Part shown: positions 1 through 8,716 of the stretch, piece after piece
How positions within the stretch are numbered: position 1 is the first letter of the stretch
How the letters are laid out: every line of letters begins with the position of its first letter
Origin: Rhodococcus sp. PAMC28707
Lineage (GTDB): Bacteria > Actinomycetota > Actinomycetes > Mycobacteriales > Mycobacteriaceae
Direction of reading: 5' to 3'
NCBI RefSeq assembly: GCF_004795915.1
Contig: NZ_CP039253.1
Location: 2,480,001 to 2,544,000, forward strand
Length of the DNA: 64,000 bases
Position numbers and translations under genes: made by a program
The notes under the pieces: generated by a model
What the model was told of the DNA's origin: nothing
Seen by the model: the letters and a program-made list of their open reading frames with translations, nothing else
Database searches by the model: none

Positions 1-416
1 GGCGAGGCACCGGTCAACTCGCCTTGAGAAAAGGATACGGATTTAGCTACCCACTGCCGGGGGATTGCAGCAAGATGGACCCTCGAACGTGGTCAGGGCC
101 GAAGAGGTGAATGACATAGCGGGCAAGTGCTGCAACGGGCGGTCGTATTTGCGCAAAGAAAAAATCTAGAAGTAGTCGCAGACGGTTTAGTGGAAGTATG
201 TTGTGGGTACTGGTTCTTTTTTAATTGTAGAAGCCCCATCGAATGTGTCGCTCGAGACAGTCGAATATGCGGACCGGATGGTCTCTGCGCGGGGTACGAA
301 TGACCGTTACTTCAAGATCTCTGAATAATAGGTGGTCATTTCGCCCTATTTTTTGCCGCGGGATGGGATATCTTTTTTCTGAAAAGTCCCTCGACACCCG
401 AGTGAAGGCAGTGGTC
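1..416. other. 5' region without a convincing gene
   Basis: I see no credible coding sequence here. The short open frames carry no recognisable motif and run against a somewhat AT-richer composition than the rest of the window. The segment probably holds the promoter of the lipoprotein gene that follows. A Shine-Dalgarno-like GAAGG lies at 404-408, eight bases before that gene's ATG. I could not define a clear promoter. The left part may belong to a neighbour outside the window. Confidence 0.4.
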
Positions 417-947
417 ATGAAAAAAATATTTGTGCTGGGCCTGGCATTTACGGCAGCGACATTCATCGCTTCGTGTTCGAACGATGCGAGTAGTCCGAGC
501 ACCTCGACGTCGAGCGTGACATCCACCTCCGCGACATCCTCGACCCCCACCCCCTCGAAGTCGGCGGCTCCAGCAGTACCTCAAGCTCCGGCGGCTCCAG
601 CGGCTCCAGCAGTACCTCAAGCTCCGGCGGCTCCGGCGGCTCCCGCGGTCGTTCCGGCGCCAGGTGTGCAGGGCGCAGACGGATCCACAGGCAATCAGCT
701 GTCAGCGGGTTACTGCGCACAGAACGAAGACCCGGGTTGCCCAGCAGGAAGCTACGTCGGCCCGAATGCCATTCCTAATCCCGACGGATCCGATACCTAC
801 GTTCCGTGCGAGGGCACAATTTGCACCAATCCGGACCAGGGTGCAAACACCGATCCTGATGGGCCTCCCGCGCCAGGACTGCCAGGAAGCGACACCGACA
901 ACTGCGACGGAACTATCTGCACCAATCCCAACAACGGGGGCAATTGA
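417..947 (+). CDS. Putative secreted lipoprotein, Pro/Ala-rich
   Basis: The 176-residue product starts MKKIFVLGLAF and has a typical lipoprotein signal with lipobox IASC, the lipidated cysteine being residue 20. A Ser/Thr-rich stretch follows, then a Pro/Ala-rich linker made of a 12-residue unit (APAVPQAPAAPA) that is tandemly repeated. The C-terminal half has six cysteines and a GTICTNP motif that occurs twice, suggesting a small disulfide-bonded exported domain. I chose ATG 417 because the signal peptide begins there and GAAGG lies eight bases upstream; the frame is open further upstream but that part looks non-coding. Function unknown; it is probably anchored to the outer face of the membrane with the linker crossing the cell wall. 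Confidence 0.75.
   Translation: MKKIFVLGLAFTAATFIASCSNDASSPSTSTSSVTSTSATSSTPTPSKSAAPAVPQAPAAPAAPAVPQAPAAPAAPAVVPAPGVQGADGSTGNQLSAGYCAQNEDPGCPAGSYVGPNAIPNPDGSDTYVPCEGTICTNPDQGANTDPDGPPAPGLPGSDTDNCDGTICTNPNNGGN
567..638 (+). repeat. 36-bp tandem repeat, two copies, inside the lipoprotein gene
   Basis: The unit beginning GCTCCAGCAGTACC occurs at 567-602 and 603-638 with a single mismatch. It encodes the 12-residue Pro/Ala unit of the linker. Being a whole number of codons, it can expand or contract without breaking the frame. Confidence 0.85.
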
Positions 948-1111
948 ACTTGCCTCCACCGTGGCGTGGCGTGGCGTGGCCACAGTCTTCGAGACGGCGG
1001 CCACGGCACACTGCTTCGTTTCGGTAAAAACGCCGAGTCCCGATAACTCGCTCTTCGAAACTGTGTCGTCGGATCACCCATCCGCCCCTCCACCGGCGGC
1101 GAATAGACAAT

Positions 1112-1163
1112 GAGACACCCGCTGCTGCTGTCGCCCCCGACCGCCGTCAGCAGTGGGTGTCTC
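1112..1163. terminator. Bidirectional hairpin terminator between lipoprotein gene and zapE
   Basis: The arms 1112-1127 (GAGACACCCGCTGCTG) and 1148-1163 are complementary over 16 bp with one G-U pair, and the plus-strand side runs into TCTTACTTTCTT. The right arm overlaps the stop codon and last codons of the zapE gene on the opposite strand, so one stem may end both convergent transcripts. Confidence 0.6.
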
Positions 1164-2028
1164 TCTTACTTTCTTCAGTCAGCTCGCACAGTCTGCTCGA
1201 GATCCTCGCCATGTCGAGGCCGCTACATCCCGCTGTGAAGCTCGCCAGCGGCACCGTGGCGTGAAAATGCGTCGGAACATCCGCGTCGTACAGCACGTCG
1301 ATCAGGTTGCAGAAACGCTGGACGGCATTATCGTCTGTATCCTTCAGCGCCGGAATGCAGCGAACTGTCAGGGATTCGAGTCCTTCGATCATCGCCAGAT
1401 AGTCACCCGTCGATCTGGGTTCGACACAGAGTTCGGTGAACGACCACCCGAACGACGCATCCGCCGTCGACCACGTGCCCGTCGAGAATCGGGTCGAGGC
1501 GATTCCATTGACTCGATAATCGAGCGGTCCATCGACTTCGATCACCTGCATTCGGGATTCCAGCAGCGCAATCGTGGGAAGGAACGCCTCGTGGAACAGC
1601 GGATTGGGCAAAAGTCCTGCTGGCGGGTAGTTCGACGTCGCCACCAACGAGACTCCGCGAGTGAAGAGTTCGTCGAGCATGCGGGACAGGAGCCTCGCGT
1701 CGCCGATGTCGTGCACGTGCATTTCGTCGAAGCACAACACTGCTATGTCCCCCAGTAGTTCGTCCAAAGCCCGCTTCAGCGAGAATCCATGCCGAAAGTA
1801 CGACGCGTGGAGGTCACGAAAGAAGCTGTGGAAGTGCACTCGCTTCGTGGCGACACCGGTGATGGATTCGACATAGCGGTCGAGGAGCCAGGTCTTTCCG
1901 CGCCCAACGGGTCCCCAGAGGTAGACGCCGCGGATGTCTGCACTGGCGAGAACGTCGGCAGCGGCGGCTTGGGCAGCGTCGAGTACGAACGACGAGTCGA
2001 AGCCGGCGCGGGGAACTCCAGGTCTCAT
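1147..2028 (-). CDS. zapE: AFG1/ZapE-family P-loop ATPase
   Basis: The 293-residue protein has a Walker A motif GPVGRGKT near residue 39, the family segment HFHSFFRDLH near residue 85, and a Walker B LCFDEMHVHDIGDA near residue 118, followed by the sensor region LVATSNYPP. This is the layout of AFG1/ZapE proteins. ZapE acts at the division ring in proteobacteria; the actinobacterial role is not established. The start lies against a palindrome shared with the divergent TetR gene, so TetR may control both. The protein looks shorter than many family members, with little sequence before the P-loop. Confidence 0.85.
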   Translation of the reverse strand: MRPGVPRAGFDSSFVLDAAQAAAADVLASADIRGVYLWGPVGRGKTWLLDRYVESITGVATKRVHFHSFFRDLHASYFRHGFSLKRALDELLGDIAVLCFDEMHVHDIGDARLLSRMLDELFTRGVSLVATSNYPPAGLLPNPLFHEAFLPTIALLESRMQVIEVDGPLDYRVNGIASTRFSTGTWSTADASFGWSFTELCVEPRSTGDYLAMIEGLESLTVRCIPALKDTDDNAVQRFCNLIDVLYDADVPTHFHATVPLASFTAGCSGLDMARISSRLCELTEESKRDTHC

Positions 2029-2035
2029 GAAGCTG

Positions 2036-2053
2036 ACTCTACATATGTAGAGT
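2036..2053. promoter_or_regulatory. 18-bp perfect palindrome, likely TetR operator
   Basis: ACTCTACATATGTAGAGT is its own reverse complement. It sits in the 32-bp gap between the divergent zapE and TetR genes, immediately before the TetR start. This is a usual position for an autoregulatory TetR operator. Its half-site ACTCTA recurs in front of the TetR gene at 20750. Confidence 0.65.
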
Positions 2054-2060
2054 GTTTGTT

Positions 2061-2588
2061 ATGGACCGCCGAACTGTGATTGCTGACGCAGCGATCTCAC
2101 TGATCGCAGACTCAGGGGTACGTGCGTTGACGCACCGAGGGATCGACTCGGCACTCGACTTGCCTTCCGGTTCGACGTCGTACTACTTCCGTACAAAAAA
2201 GGATTTGATCGATGCCGTGGCCGAACGAATCACGGAGTCATCACGTACATCGTTCGAACAAATGGCTTCCGGCGATCCAGTGGAGGTGACGGTCACATAT
2301 CTGGTGGATCTCCTGACCGAACGTGGAGATCAGCTGAGAACTCGGCATGCCCTGACGCTCGATCCGTCCCTCGATCCCGCAGCGCGCGAGCGCCTGGCTC
2401 GATGCCTGTTCTCAGCCGAGCGTGCAACCGAAGTGTTCGGCGATGTGCGGCAAGGTGATGGATTTCTCGCCCTGTGCGAAGGGCTCATCGTTGTTGCGTT
2501 GATTAAGGGCTCCGACAGAGCGCTGGGTTACGACGTCGAGTCCCTACGTGCCCCGGTAGCCAGGTATCTCAACGGCCCCGGGGCGTAG
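2061..2588 (+). CDS. TetR/AcrR-family transcriptional regulator
   Basis: The 175-residue protein has an N-terminal helix-turn-helix domain (residues ~3-50) ending in the typical GSTSYYFRTKKDLIDAV, which is the recognition helix plus following helix. The C-terminal part is an all-helical ligand-binding and dimerisation domain with no close family that I recognise. I chose ATG 2061 over the in-frame GTG at 2052 because the domain starts right away (MDRRTVIADAA). The 18-bp palindrome just upstream is the probable operator. Divergence from zapE suggests joint control of both promoters. Confidence 0.85.
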   Translation: MDRRTVIADAAISLIADSGVRALTHRGIDSALDLPSGSTSYYFRTKKDLIDAVAERITESSRTSFEQMASGDPVEVTVTYLVDLLTERGDQLRTRHALTLDPSLDPAARERLARCLFSAERATEVFGDVRQGDGFLALCEGLIVVALIKGSDRALGYDVESLRAPVARYLNGPGA

Positions 2589-2600
2589 CGCGGACAGAAA

Positions 2601-3413
2601 CTACTTGGTGAACGCCAACGATTGGACGATCTGCAGGCCGAGCGACTCATCGCCGAGAAACTCGATCCGGTCGATCGCCGCGGAAGCGTCGATCCGGCCA
2701 CCGCACAGGCGGGTGAAATCTCCGGTCGGAAGCGCGATCGTGACCGTCGCGGGGCCTGCCAGTTCTTCGACGACCTGTGCTCGCCCGGTGACGTCGACGT
2801 GTGCTCGGCGGGGCCGGTTACCGGTCAGGTCGAAGGTGACCGACGAGCCTTCGGGTGCTTTGCCTAGTTTGCCGACGATGTATCCGAGTCCTTGGACGAT
2901 TTCGTCGACCGAGTAGTCGGCGGAGACGCTGTCCATACCGCCGGGCGTCCCGATGGCGTCGCGGATGTCCTGCTCGTGCATCCAGCAGTCGAACACTCGG
3001 ATACGCATGAATCGTCCGTACGTCGCTTGTCCGGCAGGGGTCCACGACGGCGCGGCGAAGTCCTCGTCCGACATTGCTTCGAGGGCCCGAGCACGATCGC
3101 CCGTGACCGTCCGGAACCGTTCGATCAACTCGGCGGGGGTCAGTTGACTGAACGCCTGAATCCACTTTTCGTTGAGCACGCCCATGTCGTTGTGTACGTG
3201 CGCGAGTGCGCTGACGTCGACGTCGGATTCAGGAGGCGTTTGCCCGGCGAGCGAGAGTTCGGTGCCGACGATATGCGCGATCACATTGTGGACGCTCCAG
3301 CCCGGGCAGGGCGTGGCAGCGGCCCACTGGTTTTCGTCCAGTTCGCGCACCAGCGCGTCGATGGATGCCCACTCCTCGATCAGTGCCTTTACGATGCTGT
3401 CCTTGTCGATCAC
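2601..3413 (-). CDS. Maleylpyruvate isomerase family protein (mycothiol-dependent, DinB-like)
   Basis: The 270-residue protein begins with a DinB/MDMPI-type four-helix domain (residues ~5-160), showing WAAATPCPGWSVHNVIAHIVG, with a histidine in the expected metal-ligand position, and later RIRVFDCWMHEQDIRDA carrying the HEQD-type motif. The C-terminal ~100 residues look like the small MDMPI/SCP2-like domain. Family members use mycothiol, the actinobacterial thiol, as cofactor, and many act as mycothiol S-transferases with unknown substrates. The start is GTG. It is followed on the same strand by nothing obviously coupled; the gene convergent with it is the TetR gene, 12 bp away. Confidence 0.8.
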   Translation of the reverse strand: MIDKDSIVKALIEEWASIDALVRELDENQWAAATPCPGWSVHNVIAHIVGTELSLAGQTPPESDVDVSALAHVHNDMGVLNEKWIQAFSQLTPAELIERFRTVTGDRARALEAMSDEDFAAPSWTPAGQATYGRFMRIRVFDCWMHEQDIRDAIGTPGGMDSVSADYSVDEIVQGLGYIVGKLGKAPEGSSVTFDLTGNRPRRAHVDVTGRAQVVEELAGPATVTIALPTGDFTRLCGGRIDASAAIDRIEFLGDESLGLQIVQSLAFTK

Positions 3414-3491
3414 TGCGTGCTCCCGTTCGTTCGAGATTGTCCGGTCGGCCGGCTGTCATGCGGGAAGTAGTTGCTGCACACGAGCGTTCAG

Positions 3492-4397
3492 CTACTTCCC
3501 GAAGTCGTACGTGATCCCGGTGAGTCTTTCGCTTGCGTGCCAAAGCTTTTCGGCAAGCTCCGCGTCCTGAGCTTTGGACGAAATCTTGGCAGGGCCCGGG
3601 ACACCCCTGGATTCGAACAACGAGCTCGGGCCGCTGTACGAGCCCGGCCCGCCGCTCTCGAGGGCGTACAGGGTGGGAAGAGCGCCTGCGCGCGCGGACT
3701 GGGATATGAACTTGAGCCCGATCGAAGCGGCGAGGGCGGCGATCTTCGAACTCCCCAAACCGTCCGGGCTGGTGTAAAGCGCAGTCTCGGAAATACCCGG
3801 GTGCGCTGCATTGCTGGTGATCGGGATTCCGGCCCTGTCCAGCCTGCGTTGCAGTTCGAGAGCGAACAATAGATTCGCGAGCTTCGAATTGGCATACATC
3901 CGCTGCGGTTGATAGCCCTTGGTGGCTTGTAGGTCTTCGAAGTCCAACTTCGGTCCCTGCTTGTGCGCAACCGAGGAGACGGTCACGACCGTTGCGTGAT
4001 CTGCTGCACGCAGATTCGGCAGCAGATGGCCGGTCAATGCGAAGTGTCCCAGGTGGTTCGTTCCGAATTGGAGCTCGAAACCATCCTTGGTTCCCGCTCT
4101 TCTCGCCGGCATCATCACGCCCGCATTGTTGATCAGTACGTCGAGACTCTTCGGGGCGGACTCGGCGAACTCGCGGACCGAACCAAGGTCGGCGAGATCG
4201 AGGTGTGCAGTGTGGACAGAACCTTCCGGTGCCTCCGCGGCGATTTTCTCTGCTGCCCTGTTCGCCTTGTCCAGGTTTCGGCAGGCCAACGTGACGTGGT
4301 CGCCCTGCTTGACCAGTTCGAGTGCTGTGAAGTAACCGATACCGGTGTTTCCGCCGGTGAGAATGACATTTCGCTGCTTGTTGTCTGGCACGGGCAA
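3492..4397 (-). CDS. Short-chain dehydrogenase/reductase, retinol-dehydrogenase-like
   Basis: The 301-residue protein is an NAD(P)-dependent SDR. The cofactor motif TGGNTGIG lies at residues ~14-21, followed by ACRN, DLADLGSVREFA and NNAGVM (~90-95). The catalytic segment has Ser in TVSSVAHK and the YxxxK motif in YANSKLAN (~170). The ending is longer than in minimal SDRs, as in the retinol dehydrogenase/WWOX-like group. The likely start is TTG at 4397, since AAGG stands six bases upstream; GTG 4391 is the alternative. Substrate unknown. Confidence 0.85.
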   Translation of the reverse strand: MPVPDNKQRNVILTGGNTGIGYFTALELVKQGDHVTLACRNLDKANRAAEKIAAEAPEGSVHTAHLDLADLGSVREFAESAPKSLDVLINNAGVMMPARRAGTKDGFELQFGTNHLGHFALTGHLLPNLRAADHATVVTVSSVAHKQGPKLDFEDLQATKGYQPQRMYANSKLANLLFALELQRRLDRAGIPITSNAAHPGISETALYTSPDGLGSSKIAALAASIGLKFISQSARAGALPTLYALESGGPGSYSGPSSLFESRGVPGPAKISSKAQDAELAEKLWHASERLTGITYDFGK

Positions 4398-4477
4398 AGG
4401 TTACCTTCGGCTAATCGGATCTGCCTATGACCGAAATAGGCGCAGGGTCGACGCAGTGCCGGTCGATTCACCGCCCG

Positions 4478-4834
4478 CTAGTTCCAGAGCACAGCCACAA
4501 TTACATTCACGATTGCCAGTCCACCGGCAGCATGGACCAGGTTCACCACTGGCTCGGAGCGCTTCTGCCGGGCGCGGGCGATCTCGGCACAGGCGACGAC
4601 GGCCAAGCCGACGAGCAACTTCACGCCGATCTTCCCCATGTTGTAGTCCTTGCCCAGAGAATCCACGCTTTCGCCCAATCCGACGAGGACGATGCCGGCC
4701 AAGAACGCGATCCGCGCGCCCCACACCATCACCTCGGTGATGCGCGGTGCCTTGATCACTGTGAGATAACCACCCACGATGGCGGCCATTGCGACAAGGT
4801 GCACAAGCACCACGGCGTTGTATATGAATTCCAT
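4478..4834 (-). CDS. Small integral membrane protein of unknown function
   Basis: The 118-residue protein has four predicted transmembrane helices: residues ~4-25 ([19 protein letters not shown]), ~35-55 ([16 protein letters not shown]), ~68-86 ([15 protein letters not shown]) and ~98-117 ([19 protein letters not shown]). The layout is common in actinobacterial membrane proteins without assigned function. No catalytic motif is visible. It is divergent from the UbiB/AarF-like gene. Confidence 0.65.
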   Translation of the reverse strand: MEFIYNAVVLVHLVAMAAIVGGYLTVIKAPRITEVMVWGARIAFLAGIVLVGLGESVDSLGKDYNMGKIGVKLLVGLAVVACAEIARARQKRSEPVVNLVHAAGGLAIVNVIVAVLWN

Positions 4835-4980
4835 GCCGTCACCCTATCGGTGATCGGATCCAGAACGATCAGCAAATCGAGCAAGTGAGGTGCGAGGCAG
4901 TGAAATGCCCGCGCTCCACGAGTACACCCGGTGGCACCGCTAGGCTGCGAGGATTCGGTTCGAGCGAGGGGCGTGTCACC

Positions 4981-6948
4981 GTGGGCGAGACGGCAACGAG
5001 CGTACTGACAGCGGGTGTGGTCACCATCCTGGCGGTCGCGCTGATTACGACAGTCGCTCGCCGACTGGTCGGCCTCCGGGTCGGGCTGGTGCGGTCGATA
5101 TCGGCCGCGGTCGTCGCCCTTGGCACCGAGTTGGGATTCGAGTCTCAGGTTGTGTGGCAACAATCCTCGAATCGGCTGGCCTTCATCCCACTGCAGATCG
5201 GCATTGTCGTCCTGGTTGCACTGCTGTTCTTGGTACTCATGGAGTTGCTGGTCCCCCAGGGCAGCCTCGACCGCCCAGACCAGATGGTGCGAGCGTTCCG
5301 AAGGCAGATCACCATGGCACGGCGCGGAGCGCAACTCATCGCAGTGGCGTTCAAGCACGGCCTGCCCCGTACCGCGCGCGTGCGAGGGGGGCCGTTCGGA
5401 GGCACACCTGAGCAGCGGCACGCTCGAGCTCGGGAACTGCGCAGTGCCATGGAAGAAGCAGGCGTCGGGTTCGTCAAATTCGGCCAGATGCTCTCTACCC
5501 GCAAGGATCTGCTTCCAGCCGAGTACCTCGACGAGCTGTCCCGGTTGCAACAGCGAGCCGCCCCAGTCGGCTGGGAAGACATCACCCGAATCTTGCACCA
5601 CGAGTTGGGCCATGACCCGGAGCACGTATTCGCGCACATCGACCGCGAGCCAATCGCCGCTGCGTCGATCGCGCAGGTCCACCGCGCACGCCTGCACACG
5701 GGTGAAGAGGTGGCCGTGAAGGTGCAACGGCCAGGTATCGGACCGCTAGTGGAACGGGACCTTCAGATCGCCACCCGAACAGCGCGCAAACTCGATCTGT
5801 CGACATCGTGGGGGCGTTCCATCGGGATCTCGGCGCTGACCGAGGGATTCGCCGACGCGCTGCGCGAAGAACTGGACTTCCGGTTCGAGGCTCGCAATCT
5901 GGCCTCCCTGCGGGCAGTTGTCAGCACCCACGAGTCGACGCCTGAAATTGTCGTTCCCAAACCGTTTCCGGACTATTCCACCGGCCGGGTGCTGGTCATG
6001 GAGTTCACTTCAGGAAAGACTCTGGCCGCGCCCGGTGCCCTCGATGGATTCACCGCTGCCGAGCGCGAACGCCTGGCCCACACCCTGTTCGACTCGCTGT
6101 TGCGCCAGGTAATCGTCGATGGGGTCTTTCACGCGGACCCCCACCCTGGAAACATCGTACTGATGGGCGACGGGAGGGTCTCGTTCATCGACTGCGGCTC
6201 CGTCGGGCGTATCGACTCACATCTGCGCGCCGGTCTCGGGCAGTTCATGCTCGCAATCGAACGAAACAACCCCGACCAGGTGTGCGATGCATTGCTCGGG
6301 TTCGTGGCGCGGCCCGAAAACCTCGACGAGGATGCTCTGCGCCGCAGCATCGGGCGGTTCCTGGCGCTCTACATGTCCCCGGGCGCAGAGCCCAGCGCCG
6401 ATATGTTCGTAGATCTGATCCGACTGGTTTCCGACTATGCGCTCGTGATGCCGAACGAGGTCGCCGGGGCCTTCCGAGCAATCGGGACGCTGGAGGGGAC
6501 GGTCTCCGCCATCTCACCCGGACTCAGCATGGTCACAGAGGCCCGCGCGTTCGCTTCGCAGCACTTCGCCGACAGTCTCTCTCCGCAGTCGCTGCAGGAG
6601 GCTGCGAAAGACGAGCTGATCACGATGCTTCCCATTCTGCGCCGGATGCCCCGACAGCTCGACCGCGTCGCGTCATCGCTCGAGGCCGGACGGCTGAAGG
6701 TGAACCTCGGATTGTTCTCCGACGCGCGCGACCGCAAGCTGATCGTGGGACTGGTCAACCAGGTCGTCTTAGCGTTCCTCGGCGGGGTCGCCGGAATCAT
6801 GGCCGTCGTACTGCTGGCCAATCCTGGCGGGCCGCAGGTTGCCGAGTCGATCACGCTCTACGAGATCTTCGGCTTCAATTTGATTCTCGTCAGTGCGATC
6901 TTGTTCTTGCGCGTGCTCTATGTGGTGTTCGCGGGAAGACGCCGCTAG
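4981..6948 (+). CDS. UbiB/AarF/ABC1-family atypical protein kinase
   Basis: The 655-residue protein has the hallmarks of the UbiB family: the KxGQ signature ([10 protein letters not shown]), the alanine-rich loop [11 protein letters not shown] replacing the glycine-rich loop, the VAVKVQRPG lysine, HADPHPGN in the catalytic loop and IDCGSVGR in place of DFG. Two hydrophobic helices lie near the N-terminus and two more at the C-terminus, so it is probably a membrane-associated ATPase/kinase. In other bacteria the family supports isoprenoid quinone synthesis; the role here is inferred only. I prefer GTG 4981, since GAGGGG ends about nine bases upstream; an upstream GTG at 4885 would add 32 residues with no recognisable content. 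Confidence 0.85.
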   Translation: MGETATSVLTAGVVTILAVALITTVARRLVGLRVGLVRSISAAVVALGTELGFESQVVWQQSSNRLAFIPLQIGIVVLVALLFLVLMELLVPQGSLDRPDQMVRAFRRQITMARRGAQLIAVAFKHGLPRTARVRGGPFGGTPEQRHARARELRSAMEEAGVGFVKFGQMLSTRKDLLPAEYLDELSRLQQRAAPVGWEDITRILHHELGHDPEHVFAHIDREPIAAASIAQVHRARLHTGEEVAVKVQRPGIGPLVERDLQIATRTARKLDLSTSWGRSIGISALTEGFADALREELDFRFEARNLASLRAVVSTHESTPEIVVPKPFPDYSTGRVLVMEFTSGKTLAAPGALDGFTAAERERLAHTLFDSLLRQVIVDGVFHADPHPGNIVLMGDGRVSFIDCGSVGRIDSHLRAGLGQFMLAIERNNPDQVCDALLGFVARPENLDEDALRRSIGRFLALYMSPGAEPSADMFVDLIRLVSDYALVMPNEVAGAFRAIGTLEGTVSAISPGLSMVTEARAFASQHFADSLSPQSLQEAAKDELITMLPILRRMPRQLDRVASSLEAGRLKVNLGLFSDARDRKLIVGLVNQVVLAFLGGVAGIMAVVLLANPGGPQVAESITLYEIFGFNLILVSAILFLRVLYVVFAGRRR

Positions 6949-6980
6949 AACATTCTGGGCCACCGTTGCCAACCCAAACC

Positions 6981-7010
6981 CTCCACCAGGACCGCCTGGC
7001 TAGGGTGGAG
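6981..7010 (+). promoter_or_regulatory. Hairpin overlapping the dihydroxyacetone kinase ribosome binding site
   Basis: In the leader, CCAGG-ACCG-CCTGG forms an inner 5-bp stem and CTCCA pairs with TGGAG outside it, with bulged bases on one side. The 3' arm contains the purine-rich GGTGGAG that would serve as Shine-Dalgarno for ATG 7013. The structure might hold back translation, or it may simply be part of the end of the upstream transcript. Confidence 0.35.
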
Positions 7011-7012
7011 AC

Positions 7013-7066
7013 ATGTTCGTCAACTCCGCCGACATGTTCGTCAACTCCGCCGACATGTTCGTCGCC
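7013..7066 (+). repeat. 21-bp direct repeats carrying successive in-frame ATG codons
   Basis: The 21-bp unit starting ATGTTCGTCAACTCC occurs at 7013-7033 and 7034-7054, and a third partial copy starts at 7055. Each begins with ATG, so the gene has three in-frame candidate starts at 7013, 7034 and 7055. The encoded N-terminus reads MFVNSAD-MFVNSAD-MFVADA. Confidence 0.9.
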
Positions 7067-8716
7067 GATGCGATCCGCGGGCTCGTGGCGTCCACCGGCG
7101 ACATTGCGTGGCACCCGGATCCAGGATTCCTATCCCGACGCGATCGAATCCCGCAAGGCCAGGTCGCCTTGTTGTCAGGCGGCGGATCAGGCCACGAACC
7201 GATGCATGCAGGCTTCATCGGTGAGGGGATGCTCACGGCAGTCTGCCCGGGGCTGGTGTTCAGCTCGCCGAACGCGCTGCAGGTCCATGAAGCGTCCAAG
7301 GCGATCAGTGCAGGCGGCGGCGTATTGCACATCGTCAAGAACTACACCGGCGATGTGATGAACTTCCATATCGCGCGGGAGTTGTTGCGCGAGGACGGTA
7401 TCGAAACGGATTTCGTTCTGGTCGACGACGACGTCGCGACCGAACGGTCCGACGGTGACGGCCCCGGTCGCCGCGGGACTGCAGCGACGGTCGTCGTCGA
7501 AAAGGTATGTGGTGCAGCGGCGCAACGGGGTGACTCGCTCGATGTGGTTGCAGCGCTCGGTCGACGGGTGGTATCGAATTCGCGCAGCATGGCGGTGGCT
7601 CTGAGTCCGTGCACTCTTCCAGGTTCGGCTTCACCGTCGTTCGACCTGCCCGAGGACGAGATCGAATTGGGCATCGGTATCCACGGCGAGCGCGGAACCT
7701 CTCGCGTTCCGACGATGTCGGCGCGGGAGATCGTCGCCGAGTTGGCGGGCGCAGTGGTGGCTTCGCTCGCGCTCGAACGCGGCGCCACCGTGCTCGCGTT
7801 CGTCAACGGTCTGGGCGGTACCCATCCGCTGGAACTGCATCTACTGTTCGGTGAGCTGGCAGAGTGCTTGTCGGACAAGGGAATAACTGTAACTCGCGCC
7901 CTCGTCGGAAGCTTCGTGACGGCTTTGAACATGGCAGGCGCTTCGATCACGCTCGTCCATGTCGACGAGGAGATCCTCCAACTGTGGGATGCTCCGACAT
8001 CCGCGCCCGGGTGGCCCAATGCCGCGCAATCGGAGTTCCGCGGCGTCGGCGAACGAGGTGGCTTCGGTCCGGGCTTCACCCCTAGCGTAACGAGCAGTGA
8101 GACAAGCGTATTCGTTGGCAAGTGGGTGTCGAGTTGGGTGCGGCGGGTGCTCGATGAAGAGCCGGCATTGACAGATCTGGACCGGAGGGCCGGGGATGGG
8201 GACTTCGGGACCAACATGGCCGCCGCGCTTCGTCGGCTCGATCTCGACAGTATCCGCGAAGAACTGCCGGCTGCAACGGTATTCGAGGCAGTGTCCGAGG
8301 CGTACCTTGGTCACGCGGGCGGAACATCCGGTGCACTGTTCGGGTTATGGTTTCGGCAGTTCTACCGTGAACTCGGTGAGACCGTAGACCTCGACGCCAT
8401 CGTGCGCGCTGCACGGCACGGGCTGGACAGCATCACCGAACTCGGCGGCGCACAGGTCGGCGACAAGACCATGGTCGACGCCATTGCTCCTGCCGTGGCA
8501 GCGTTGGAAGAAGCAACGTCCCTGGTGGCCGGGCTCCACGCCGCCGCCGTGGCTGCAACGGGAGGTGCCGCATCCACCAGCGAATTGACCGCGAACCGCG
8601 GTCGCGCGTCGTATGTCGGCGAGGCGGCCCGCGGTGTCACCGACCCGGGCGCGCTGGTGATCGCGTGGTACTTCGAGGCCGCGTCGGAGGCTGCAGAGTC
8701 AGTGCTCGCCCAGTGA
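7013..8716 (+). CDS. Dihydroxyacetone kinase, fused DhaK-DhaL, ATP-dependent
   Basis: The 567-residue protein joins a DhaK domain (residues ~5-330) and a DhaL domain (~365-565). The DhaK part shows SGGGSGHEPMHAGF and the substrate-binding histidine in GIHGERGTSR; the DhaL part shows the nucleotide/Mg site RAGDGDFGTN and the glycine-rich loop HAGGTSGALFG. Such fusions phosphorylate dihydroxyacetone, and sometimes glyceraldehyde, with ATP to feed triose phosphate into glycolysis. The start is uncertain because the first seven codons are tandemly repeated; ATG 7055 would give the canonical N-terminus. GGTGGAG ends only two bases before ATG 7013. The 3' end overlaps the convergent sulfoxide reductase gene by 18 bp. 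Confidence 0.9.
   Translation: MFVNSADMFVNSADMFVADAIRGLVASTGDIAWHPDPGFLSRRDRIPQGQVALLSGGGSGHEPMHAGFIGEGMLTAVCPGLVFSSPNALQVHEASKAISAGGGVLHIVKNYTGDVMNFHIARELLREDGIETDFVLVDDDVATERSDGDGPGRRGTAATVVVEKVCGAAAQRGDSLDVVAALGRRVVSNSRSMAVALSPCTLPGSASPSFDLPEDEIELGIGIHGERGTSRVPTMSAREIVAELAGAVVASLALERGATVLAFVNGLGGTHPLELHLLFGELAECLSDKGITVTRALVGSFVTALNMAGASITLVHVDEEILQLWDAPTSAPGWPNAAQSEFRGVGERGGFGPGFTPSVTSSETSVFVGKWVSSWVRRVLDEEPALTDLDRRAGDGDFGTNMAAALRRLDLDSIREELPAATVFEAVSEAYLGHAGGTSGALFGLWFRQFYRELGETVDLDAIVRAARHGLDSITELGGAQVGDKTMVDAIAPAVAALEEATSLVAGLHAAAVAATGGAASTSELTANRGRASYVGEAARGVTDPGALVIAWYFEAASEAAESVLAQ

Noticed and set aside
221..550. Minus-strand frame of 109 codons at the left edge
   Set aside because: Overlaps the lipoprotein signal peptide on the other strand and has no recognisable content.
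961..983. GTGGC repeated four times
   Set aside because: Short low-complexity run after the lipoprotein gene; no sign of function.
4756..5727. Minus-strand frame of 323 codons
   Set aside because: Antisense to the UbiB/AarF-like gene, without domains.
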